Below are positions 55,139-64,000 of a stretch of DNA of 64,000 nt, in pieces. The notes under the pieces were generated by a model, which was given only the letters and a program-made list of their open reading frames with translations, made no database searches and was not told where the DNA came from. Numbering within the stretch: position 1 is the stretch's first letter; the number at the start of each line of letters is the position of its first letter. The translations under genes and the position numbers were made by a program. Origin of the DNA: Pseudeuparius sepicola (lineage: Eukaryota > Arthropoda > Insecta > Coleoptera > Anthribidae); the NCBI GenBank assembly GCA_963920635.1, contig OY987301.1, positions 57,046,560-57,110,559 of the forward strand, written 5' to 3'.

Positions 55139-57064
55139 ATACACGGGAAAAAATCCGGACAGTAATTTTGAAATTCCCGTATATTAAAGAAAATATTTTA
55201 AATGGCATTATAATTTATGGAAGTATATAAAAAACTTTTTTTTATCTTTTAAAGTATTTTTATTTTACAAAAATTTATTATATAAGAAATTTAATACTAT
55301 AACTCTGTATTTTACCCTGTGGAATATGGATTATAAGTTTAACTTCTTAAAATACATTCTAATAAATACCAAAATAAGGAATAATTAATAATACATGTAT
55401 ATTACGATTAATAAATCGTTTATATTTGATTCGATTAATAAAATATGCCAATTTTTACTCCGTAATATATAGAATATTACGGCGCAGATTCCCGCCGACC
55501 GGTTGCGGCGGTTATACTGTTTTAGGCCGCACAGCCGCAGTCGGTTTGCGGTCGTGGCCATTGTTGGGTGCGTGGTGTTAGGTGGTTGATAATACGGTAC
55601 CGACCGACGCCGCAACGCGTTGGAGTTGTTTGAATGCCATAATGCGATGAATCCAGAAGTCGAGACAATATTAAACCAGTGGAGCATGGAGGGGCTGGTG
55701 TCCAAGAAGTATATTTTTTCTAGCCTTTTTTGAAACTATAAGGTATTTTATCCCCATTTTCAATCATTTGAAGTTAATATGGATATTATCGGAAATCTAA
55801 AATCTTGTTCTTGTTTGCCAAAAGGACCTATTTTATTTCTACCCCGTTATTGTTACAAATATTTCATCTAAAACTTACGTGACAATAAGGAACCATATAT
55901 TTTTTAATGGTTGGAATGATGTAGAGAGATAAAAACTGACTTTGTATAAGTAATTTAAAAATTATAGTATATATCCAAATATTCGTGATATTGATGTTTA
56001 TATAGTTGTTTTAAAATTTAAGAGTTTCTTTTTGAGTTTGTTACTTATTTCCAAGTGGAGTAAATATATTTTGTTTTCTTTTTATAGCAATTTTATTTAA
56101 TACCTTAAGATTAAAATCAATATACTAACTACAATATCCTAACTAAAACATACAAACTTTATTATCTGGAAAATACTACTTTTAAAATACCTATGGGTAT
56201 ATCTTTTTTGTTACACCTTAGAAACAAAAGAATTTTTGGTATTCTATGTCAGCACAAAAAAAAAACATTTTTCTGAAACATCAAATGGATATTATTGTAA
56301 TATACATATATATTTTATGAGTCTTAAAATTGAATGGTCGTTTTTCCGAACAAAAACGGTTGTTTTTTCATTTACCATAAAGTATAGGTTCAAAAAATTA
56401 AAACTCTTATTTGTTTATTACCATTTTTTAGTACAAGTGTTCCACGATTTGTTTAAATAATAATTGATTATTTAGCTGACAAAGTTGCAGAACTAGTCTA
56501 ATTTTTACGAATTTTATTACAAGCGATGCCTAATTCTAATAAATAAACAAGGGATTTTATCGTTTAAAATTTACAAATTAGGCCTAGTATTTATAGTAAG
56601 TGAAAAAAAAACATTTTTTCCCGAAAAAATTAACATTTGTTTTTAATAAATAAGTATTTTAATTGGGAGTATACAAATAATTAATTTTAATATACGATTT
56701 TATTTCCATTAAAAAAACAGTATGTTAAAAATTATTATATTTGATATTACCGTCTAATATATAATGTGTATTATTCATAAAAAAATTTAATGCGTTAAGA
56801 GTTAATATTTTATCTTCCTATTACAATAAGTTATTTACGCTAAATATTCTTTGTTATTGAAAGTTATAAAATACACATTTTAAATAATAACATTTGATAG
56901 TATCGTTATTTTAAATATACGTTTATTAAAAGCTAAAAGCTCTTCTTTGAAATAAAAATATCTTACTTATTAATATTTTAAATAATTGTCCCAAATAGTA
57001 TTATATTTTATAGTAAGGGGCAATATATATATTTTTAAATATAATATATTTTTTTCTCCGTGTA
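55139..57064. mobile_element. Possible TIR element with TACACGG(G/A)AAAAAA ends
   Basis: The left sequence TACACGGGAAAAAATCC (55139) and the right TTTTTTTCTCCGTGTA (ending about 57064) are short imperfect inverted repeats around about 1.9 kb. The segment 55700-57060 is extremely AT-rich, while 55470-55640 is GC-richer with an open minus-strand frame (55705-55385) of no known family. No duplication is clear. The pairing could be chance. Confidence 0.35.
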
Positions 57065-58740
57065 GAAGAATTATTCCATAGTTCTGCCTTCACGGCCTCG
57101 GTACTTTCTTTACTCAACAGTCGGTGGTTTTACCGAACTACAAACATATAGAGAAGATCTTTAATAAAAAAAATATAACAAAAAAATTAAAACCAACTTC
57201 AAAAATTTGCCCGTTTGCACATTCCACTAAAAATTAAAAAAAAAAAAACATAGACGCTGCCGCATGAAAAAAGAAAAGGGCATAAATATCCTCTTTATGG
57301 TAGCAGTCGGCAAGGATGGGCACTGTTTTTTTACAACAGGCTCTAATGTTGAAATTCATTCAAATTAATTATAATCACTATTAACGTTCTTTTTTTGTCT
57401 ATTTTCACAATTTCTTTCCAAAAAACAATTAAATAAGTTAATAACCATTGTAATGAATAACTTTATTTTCCTTAATGGAGACTTTCAGAAATTATATTTG
57501 ATGATTCCTGCACCCATGTAGCTCTTGTAGCTGGTATAGACAAATTTTTGTTCACAGTTGCAGGGAAACTCCGAACTCGTATATTAAATATTTTACATAT
57601 ATTATATGAATATATTTATCATATATGCTATTTTACTTTTTCATTTATTGAAAATTTTTAAAAGCAAAACAAAAACACTAAAGTCAAAATTTAAAACAAA
57701 ATCTAAGCTATAACTTTTTGGTGACCATTGGAGGTAGATGTGTTTTGTGGTGACCCTGATATACTTTAAAAATCATAAAATAGTTGAAAACAACACAGAC
57801 GGTTTGTAATGCAAGTAGGTACCCCAAAAACGGCGATTTTACAAAGGTGTAACTCTAAAACTACAGGTTTTCGCCGAAAAATTCTTGCAGATTCGTGATC
57901 AGCAAGACAAAATACACAAGTATACAAAAAATCGCGAACATTGGAGAGAAGTAGTGAAAGTAAACTTTTACCATTTCTTATTTTAGCCTCGCGAGTACCA
58001 GTGAGAAAACAAATTTGGAAAATTATTTGTATGTGATTGTGTTTTAATGGTCAAAACACAATGTTCCAAATCAGGACCATCAATATTAAACCTGATTACC
58101 AAGTCCATTGCAGTTCCGAGCAGCTGTAGTCGAGTGCAGAATCCTGTGACGGCAAAGTCTAGAATTGTAAGTAAAAATTTAAAATCTTCACCAGGAACCA
58201 AGGCATGATATTAAACTTAAGTTTTAGCTATGCCACAACTGAAAGCAGCTAAAATAAACTACCATGGTCCAGTACGTGATGCTTCGGTGAAATCTCGACG
58301 AAAGAAAAAATAATTAAATTTGAGATGTTATTGTGAATTAAATTAAATAATTAAACCGAAGTGGACCACTATTTTGCTGTCAACTAGAAATGTCATTGCA
58401 CATTACACAGGTGGCCCGTCTATATGGCACCTCTCTATGCACAGCATTACGTGGCCCCAGCCCTCAGCTTGACTCGAAATACCTACTTACGACAAAGTTT
58501 TAATCGTGTTACACATGCCAAAAACCTTGCTTCTAGATGATCTCCCGTGACCATTATTTCCGTAACACCCTGTATAAAAAATATTTTTGCGTATAATGTT
58601 ATAAGGGCACATAATGAGATACTAACTAGACAGAAAATAAATTATTTTAACGAAGTGGCTCCCTCAAAAAAGGTCCCACGAGGTGTCAAAGGGTACATGA
58701 TAAAGTTAAATCGTATCCAAAAATAATTATTAAATAATAA
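57065..58740. other. No gene; short shared repeat at 58484-58545
   Basis: CTTACGACAAAGTTTTAATC followed by GTGTTACACATGCCAAA is shared with 61227-61275 (a dispersed repeat fragment). CACCCTGTATA at about 58566 is an isolated terminus. The rest is AT-rich and unassigned. Confidence 0.45.
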
Positions 58741-58818
58741 TAATTCTCACCCTCATAATACTACAAACTAGGAGTACCACAAAAGCAACCAAATGCTTGT
58801 GCGAGGGAGGGGTGGCAA
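58741..58818 (-). repeat. Repeat family R1, copy 3, distal part
   Basis: AATTCTCACCCTCATAATAC ... GGGTGGCAATT is the reverse complement of the second half of the R1 family (compare 47210-47303), with about 10 percent differences. Its missing half is found at 60592-60720. The two halves are separated by the insertion at 58823-60587. Confidence 0.9.
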
Positions 58819-58894
58819 TTAATAAGGGTACTTGACGAAATTTTACAAACTCCATAAAACAATTCCTGGACCCTACGATTATTTAAAAAATATA

Positions 58895-59215
58895 CAGGAT
58901 GATTTTTTTAGGTCTACCCTGTGTAATTTTCTGAAACTATCTGAGTACCCTTTTGCATAAAGCTTCTCAGTGCCATCAATTTTCAATATAAAAGTTTTCC
59001 TCTGTCTCTTAAAATAAACATTCCACGGCCATTAATAGTTTTGCTCAATTTGAGGTTTTTTTAATAATGCGCGACAAGTTGGCCATGGATGCCGATTTCT
59101 TTTGCAGCACCACTTAGCTGTCCAAAATTGCCACATTTTTGTTTCTTACGTTTTTTTTTGTAGGCTGCAAAATGAGCGAGAAAATCGCGGTGGTAGACCT
59201 AAAAAAACCATCCTG
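58895..59215. mobile_element. TA-flanked MITE (321 bp) nested in the previous element
   Basis: Ends CAGGATGATTTTTTTAGGTC (58895) and GACCTAAAAAAACCATCCTG (ending 59215), TA outside both (58893-58894, 59216-59217). The interior (59070-59190) shares GTTGGCCATGGATGCCGATT and GCAAAATGAGCGAGAAAATC with the arms of 41719-42230. Confidence 0.92.
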
Positions 59216-59664
59216 TATATTCATGTAATTAGCAAGTTATTAGACCTTTTTCGAAATTTGGCGGGAAAGCATTTATGACGTCACAAGTGTTTTATAAAGG
59301 CGATTTGGCAACATGGCGATATCACTGAAGTGTTTTGAGACATAACCTTAATCTGCGGTGAAAGATGCAAGGAAAGTTGAAATTTCAAAATTCTAACCTC
59401 AAACCCACAGATTTAGGATGCCCCGTGAAACCACATTTAGTAAAGAAGTGTTTTTTCGTAAATATTCAGTAGCGTTATTCTGCAATTTTTTTGGCAAGTT
59501 TAGGCCTAGGTACCTACCTACGGAATTTGGGCTCAGTATTTCTAAGCACTAAAATTGCGCCTTTATAAACGCGCCTTCAAGATGGTCCCTGGCCCTGGCC
59601 TCAAGTTCTCCCTTTATTAATAACTCGTAATACTTTACTATTACTACAACATATAGCTACAAAC

Positions 59665-59783
59665 CTTTGCAGTTTTATCCCATAAATTTCGAAAGACGCG
59701 AAAATCGTATTATAAGCAAAAAAATGTGCTACCAAAAAAGCATCCAATTTTGGCAAATTACAGATTGCACTTTCAGGGTCCAT
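59665..59783 (-). CDS. Possible short first exon, unidentified
   Basis: From ATG at 59783 the minus strand reads MDPESAICNLPKLDAF, then LVAHFFAYN and EIYGIKLQ. It ends at CAAAG|GTTTGT, an acceptable donor (about 59665); the same frame also runs on to 59601 without a splice. Charge pattern and codon use look more protein-like than neighbouring frames. It faintly recalls the N-terminus of arthropod proteins with SWIM/YqaJ domains, but that is from memory of style only. It sits inside a 1.77-kb TIR element, so it may belong to the transposon. Confidence 0.3.
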
Positions 59784-60580
59784 GATACCTTACACTAAAG
59801 GACCTCCTGACAACTAACAACACGATAACTACGCAAACACTATATAATAATAAATATCAATAACAAACTAAAATAAATCGCACAGATGTTATCTACTATT
59901 ATTGCTTTGATTTAGCGATATAAGGAATGACAGTTGATTGTCAACTGCCGATCAGAAAACCATGTGTTAGACGACATGTGGATATATGTATATCGTTAGA
60001 TGCCTAGATGGGCGGGTGGCGTTGCCACATACGCGAAATTTTCCGTATTATATTTCCTGAATATTTATAGAATGTTCCGTATGCAGATATTTTAATCAAA
60101 GTGTCACGTGAAAGAGATAAAGGATATAGTTTCCAGCGTGTGCAGCATAAACAGACACCATTTTGATATAGAGGAGACAATATACGGAATATATTCGTAA
60201 TAAAAAGTCTTTATGTGCCAACATTTTTTTGTGCAATTGCGTTAAGGTTGCAATACATTAAGTAACTGATATTCATAGGCAGGCTGGAGATATTTGAATA
60301 GAAAAGTAAAATTTGAATTTATTCCACGAATTATTGCAAACGGGCAACGGCAACGTTGCAGTTCCGTTTCTCCTGAGAGGCACAGAGTTGCCACGTTTGG
60401 CGTTCTGGACAATAGAACGACGAAACTGTAGATTTTAGCCCGAACAAAATTGTGCAACTTCGTCTTTAATTATCATAAATAAATAAGGGTTAAAAGCGGT
60501 TGTTTCATTTATTACGTGTTATGTTGGTGCATCTACTGTAAACCGAGTACAATTTTATAGCAATTAAAAATATTGTCATG
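59784..60580. other. Rest of the TIR element, no further gene seen
   Basis: Mixed AT-rich sequence. An open minus-strand frame (60457-60242) has no recognised family. Confidence 0.4.
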
Positions 60581-60591
60581 TACCCTATTAA

Positions 60592-60720
60592 TATTATTTT
60601 GTCTTCCTTGCCGGGTTGAAGCTAGGGCCGACTTTTTCCGATAGAACTAGGACAGCCTTTGCTCAAGTACTACGAAAAACCCTAGAATACCGTAGTAACC
60701 CCAGTGAGTGTAGGACAATT
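60592..60720 (-). repeat. Repeat family R1, copy 3, proximal part
   Basis: TATTATTTTGTCTTCCTTGC ... AAAAACCCTAGAATACCGTA is the reverse complement of 47110-47210. It completes the half at 58741-58818. Confidence 0.9.
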
Positions 60721-61659
60721 ATTAAATCACACAAATAAAGCTATTAAGAATCTAGATTTAGGCCAGCGCTCTTGTCCATAAGCGGTGTTTTTCTATAAAG
60801 ACATGAATGCATGTGCTCCGTGACGACAAAAAAACATGCAGTCCAAATAGTTTGCAACACTACGAACGTCGCCACCGAGGCTCTTAGGTACTCATTAAAA
60901 ATATAACATACCTTTTTACGTCCAAGTTTTCTAATAGTTCTCCATAAGCTGGGGTTGGGACTCTCAGGTCTTAATATGTTCTTTTTTTTCTAATATATTT
61001 CATAATAACACTGAAATGTAGATAACCTAGATTTTTGACCTGGTGGTCTAAGCCAAGGCTACCAAATCGAGAAGAGTGCGAGCGTAATTCACACCTGAAA
61101 CAAAATGTATCCATTTAGCTACAATTCTGCGACAATTAAGCAGAAATTTAAGGTAACATAACCTATATCGACAGAAACAGGTTCGAGATATGTGTGCTTT
61201 AAACGGCAAAAGTATATCTAGAAGTAGGTACCTTCTTACGACAAAGTTTCCCATCGTGTTAGACTTGCCAAATCCCACGTTTCCTTGGCACAACTATTGA
61301 TGAAGTTTAAAGGGCAGATTAATGAACTCCTCAGGCATAGATATACTCTTTTCACGGTGCATTTTCTTCGCTTCGCAGGATATTAGAGGGCAGCAAAGAT
61401 CCAAGAGTACCTAAATATCTTAAGATGAAGTTATCGTATATAAAAACGCTCCCCATACCTTTCTATACGACTCAGTTTTCCGTTCTTCCTGTTAAGCCGG
61501 AACGGGGTAGAACACTATAGTTCCTTCTAACCTGGGGTTTCGAGTTTATCCGCAGCTTGATTTTCCACAGGCAATGTCCAAATAGTCGGTCTCTCGTGGC
61601 GTTTTCTAAAATATTCTACGAGATTTTACATAAAACCCTACACATAACCTATATAGCGC
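60721..61659. other. No gene; shared fragment at 61227-61275
   Basis: It contains the second copy of CTTACGACAAAGTTT..ATCGTGTTA..C.TGCCAAA (see 58484-58545). Other content is unassigned. Confidence 0.45.
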
Positions 61660-62110
61660 GCCCGTACCTGGAACTGGAAAAGTCCCCCATGGAATAAATC
61701 CGAACATCGCGCGTGCGCCTCGGCCACGACGTATACCGTCCGTTCTCGGGGGCCCCGCCAAATCGCGAAAAAAAAATGGAAAAGATTCTCAAACGGCCGA
61801 ACGGCTTTTTCGAACGGGGGTCCTCTCGCAGGCGAGAGGCTCATATCCCTCAGCGGCCCCACGCTAAAATTGAACTCGACCGGCTCTCTCCGTTCGAATC
61901 CCTAGCCATTATTTCCGAAAAAAATGGAAAAAAAATCCGGGGACCGAACGGATCTTCCGATTAGGACGCTCATCAAAAGCCTTCTTGCCCATGAGCTCGG
62001 TCGGCCGCACGCCAAATTTGGGCTCGAAAAATTGAAAACTGCGCGACCTGTAGTCGATAAAGTAGGTACACCTATTACTACACAGGACCAAAACAAGGTC
62101 TATTGGTCCG
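61660..62110. repeat. GC-rich, diverged two-unit tandem repeat (about 150 bp)
   Basis: Unit 1 (about 61765-61915: GAAAAAAAAATGGAAAAGAT ... GGCCCCACGCTAAAATTGAA) and unit 2 (about 61915-62045: GAAAAAAATGGAAAAAAAAT ... GGCCGCACGCCAAATTTGGG) share landmarks in the same order: (A)nTGGAAAA, CCGAACGG, GCTCAT, GGCCgCACGC.AAATT, GCTCgA. Both strands stay open here, and neither shows a protein family. High GC against an AT-rich background. Confidence 0.65.
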
Positions 62111-62515
62111 GCAGGGCCGGTAGGCGCTTGTTATCAAGAACTTAACAGCTTTCATACCAATAAAAATTTTGTAAACTAGACGCATACACTGCTGGTAATA
62201 GAGCCGGAAAACTTTTTGTATAAAGGGACTTTTTTAAGGCTTGGAGGAAATATATCTATTTAGATATACCTATTGGTATTTTAAGATGGTGTTTGGAAAA
62301 TAAGGCTGTCAGCTACTATTGCCCTACCACCTGGAAACTATACCCTGAAAGGACAGTTTCTGGTCTTACCTGCCTCCTACTTCCCTTCTTGCATATTATT
62401 AGATCCTATAATTAGTGCATGGAGTTGATGTGTTCCCAAGGAAGAATTTTTGGCCTTGCACATAAATGTGGTCGTGCAGTCATGTATCTGTTCTCCCTTA
62501 TGTTAAATATAACTA
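62111..62515. other. No gene seen
   Basis: Unassigned. A (AGT)n run follows at 62516-62531. Confidence 0.45.
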
Positions 62516-62582
62516 TTAGTAGTAGTAGTAGCAACTTTATTTAGCTCTTTCTATAGGCTACAATACAAAATTATGGTAGGCA

Positions 62583-64000
62583 CAGGGTGGCCCATCCAAG
62601 CGGAAAAAGTGTGCTACGTGGAGACACGTTAACATAAAATCGTCATTCAAAAAATGAGATTGTAGTAAAAATTAAGGGGAATTCGAGGGTGTACCCTAAT
62701 TTTGTATACGGGGGTCGGTAAAAAAGTTATCGCGAAAAAACATTTTTTGCAAAATAAAAAAATATATATTTTTACCTACACATCCATTAGAGAACCTTTA
62801 AGTAGTATTCCCGAATATTCCGTTTTTTAATATAACTTCCGGTTATAGCGGAAATGAAAGTGGTTTTCTCTATTTTACAACTTACACATTTCTCTTAACC
62901 ATCACAGGATTCCTTTTTTAATTATGAATCCAACGATATATAATTTGACCTACTTATCTCCAACCGTTTCCGAGATATTTATCAGAGAAGCTCCATCAAA
63001 CTAGATACATGGTCTCATGGTCGGTGTCTGATGTTCGATCTGAGTAGGCCAAACAATAAAACCAAATTTATGACAAATCAAGTCAGCCATGATAATAAAA
63101 CTGACAAGCGAGTAGGCTGAATGTTAAAGTGGCTATAGCCATTCAACTGCATTCAACTTAATTAAAATTCTCTAGGAAATTATGAAACATTTATTATTTT
63201 TACTACTGTCATATTTATTATAACAACAACAATATGATTAGTTATTAAAAATTAGTTAGAAGTTCATTTACATTAAATGTTCAAAATGGTTTCCATTATT
63301 ATTTAGGTACACATAACCTAAGTCTTTTTAAGAAATTCTTTCGGACATTTTCAAAGATTAAGGGACGATTGTTTAAACTATCAATTTCTGATTTTACTCG
63401 TCTTTTAATCTCCTCAACATTTTCGGGGTGGTTCTTATAAACTTCATTTTTTAAATGCCCCCACAAGAAAAAATCCAAGGGGTTAAATCTGGACTACGTG
63501 GCGGCCACCTTATCGTTCCATGTTTACCAATCCAATTTTCAAACTAATTGTTCAAAAATTCCGTTATGGGCCCACAGTTATGGAAGGAAGCGCCATCTTG
63601 CTGCCATATTAATTGTCTTTCTTGGAGTTGGTTAAGAAAAATTAATGGCAACTGGTCAAAGTATTGTTCCAATTCGTTCTGGATTAAATGTAGGTATTTC
63701 CTACCTGTCATACTTCCTTAATAAAATAGAGGGCCCATTATAAAATTTCCCACAATTCCGCACCAAACACCCACGGAATTTCTGCCGGATTTCACAACTT
63801 CACGAAATGACCGTGGATTGTCAACAGACCAAAATATACTATTTTTCCGGTTGTATATTCCCGCCGTTGTAAATGTAGCTTCATGGGACCAAATAATTTG
63901 TTTAAAAAATCCAGCTCCACCTCTTGCAAAATAAAAGTTTAACATTGTTTGACAATATTCCAGTCTTCTTGCAGCATCTCCAGGGAATAGCCTTTGAACA
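62583..64000 (-). mobile_element. IS630/Tc1/mariner-like DNA transposon, 3' part, running off the window
   Basis: The terminus CAGGGTGGCCCATCCAAGCG at 62583, the CTTCCGGTTATAGCGGAAAT motif at about 62850 and a decayed transposase on the minus strand (63299-64000) form one element, whose other end lies beyond 64000. The same terminus and CTTCCGG motif recur at 21901-22045, and the motif at 33910. Confidence 0.85.
63299..64000 (-). pseudogene. DDE transposase (IS630/Tc1/mariner-like), broken
   Basis: The minus strand reads IIWSHEATFTTAGIYNRKN, VDNPRSFREV and VWCGIVGNFIMGPLFY. Then, after a stop (TAA near 63719), it continues TGRKYLHLIQNELEQYFDQL, then IWQQDGASFHNCG (second catalytic Asp). After another stop (TAG near 63545) come WPPRSPDLTP and a one-base frame loss, then LWGHLKNEVY (third acidic site in SPDLTPLDF). 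It ends at a stop at 63299-63301. The family normally has W-x-D-E-A-T-F at the first site; here the Asp is His. Two stops, one frameshift and the lost catalytic residue show a dead copy. The N-terminal helix-turn-helix lies outside the window. Confidence 0.92.

Larger units (their letters stand above)
58823..60587. mobile_element. TIR element (1765 bp) inserted into an R1 repeat
   Basis: Ends TAAGGGTACTTGACGAAATT (58823) and ...TTGTCATGTACCCTA (ending 60587) are imperfect inverted repeats. Flanks: TTAA at 58819-58822 and 60588-60591 (or the longer ATTAATA on both sides). Removing the element and one flank restores GGCAATTAATATTATTTTG, against GGCAATTACTATTATTTTG in the intact R1 copy at 47 kb, so the insertion site is verified by an internal reference. 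A TTAA duplication would fit a piggyBac-type element, a 7-bp one something else. It contains a MITE (58895-59215) and a possible short exon (59783-59665). Confidence 0.88.

Noticed and set aside
1..64000. CRISPR array, bacterial operon or phage region
   Set aside because: No regularly spaced identical short repeats with unique spacers, no compact ORF runs, and all recognised elements are of metazoan type.

Overview
The window looks like nuclear DNA of an insect. It is AT-rich, contains no compact genes, and is packed with degraded transposable elements of metazoan type: Ty3/gypsy, Jockey-like non-LTR retrotransposons, Tc1/mariner-like elements with TA target duplications, hAT elements with 8-bp duplications, and a probable Mutator-like MITE with a 9-bp duplication. 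The word TAGGTA/TACCTA recurs on both strands throughout. The species and order cannot be fixed from the sequence alone; a hemipteran or another insect would fit. No complete host protein-coding gene is visible.

Layout. 1-8 kb is retroelement territory: a minus-strand non-LTR reverse transcriptase remnant (1-715), a broken Ty3/gypsy element between two short direct repeats (about 1203-4288, minus), a plus-strand Jockey-like reverse transcriptase remnant (about 4577-5360), and a GC-rich tandem array of five monomers of about 463 bp. The array leads into a 41-codon ORF, a short 3' region and an (AACT)n tail, which together resemble an internally deleted non-LTR element with a monomer-repeat promoter. 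8-31 kb is AT-rich intergenic or intronic sequence carrying fold-back elements (8067-8300, 12000-13085, 18147-19035, 20401-21610, 21630-24240, 26184-26467, 27327-27788), a MITE with a 9-bp duplication (22625-22965) and a long-TIR element with an internal minisatellite (29289-30514). One plausible first coding exon of a membrane protein lies at 17272-17441.

32.5-36.6 kb is the most striking segment: four inverted-repeat elements nested inside one another, three with TA flanks and one with hAT-like ends and an 8-bp duplication. 37-43.3 kb holds more fold-back elements, a possible tRNA-derived SINE and a clean hAT-type element (42277-43310) with a perfect 8-bp duplication. A CpG-rich island at 44220-44540 is the best promoter candidate.

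45-62 kb is mostly unassigned sequence with tandem repeats (47915-48260), small TIR elements (48491-48802, 52243-53182), a truncated MADF-like N-terminus (54139-54186), and a dispersed repeat split by a 1.77-kb TIR insertion (58823-60587). The window ends inside a decayed IS630/Tc1/mariner-type transposase on the minus strand (63299-64000), whose first catalytic Asp appears to be His. The genes do not form a pathway. The content records repeated, layered transposon insertion, followed by decay.
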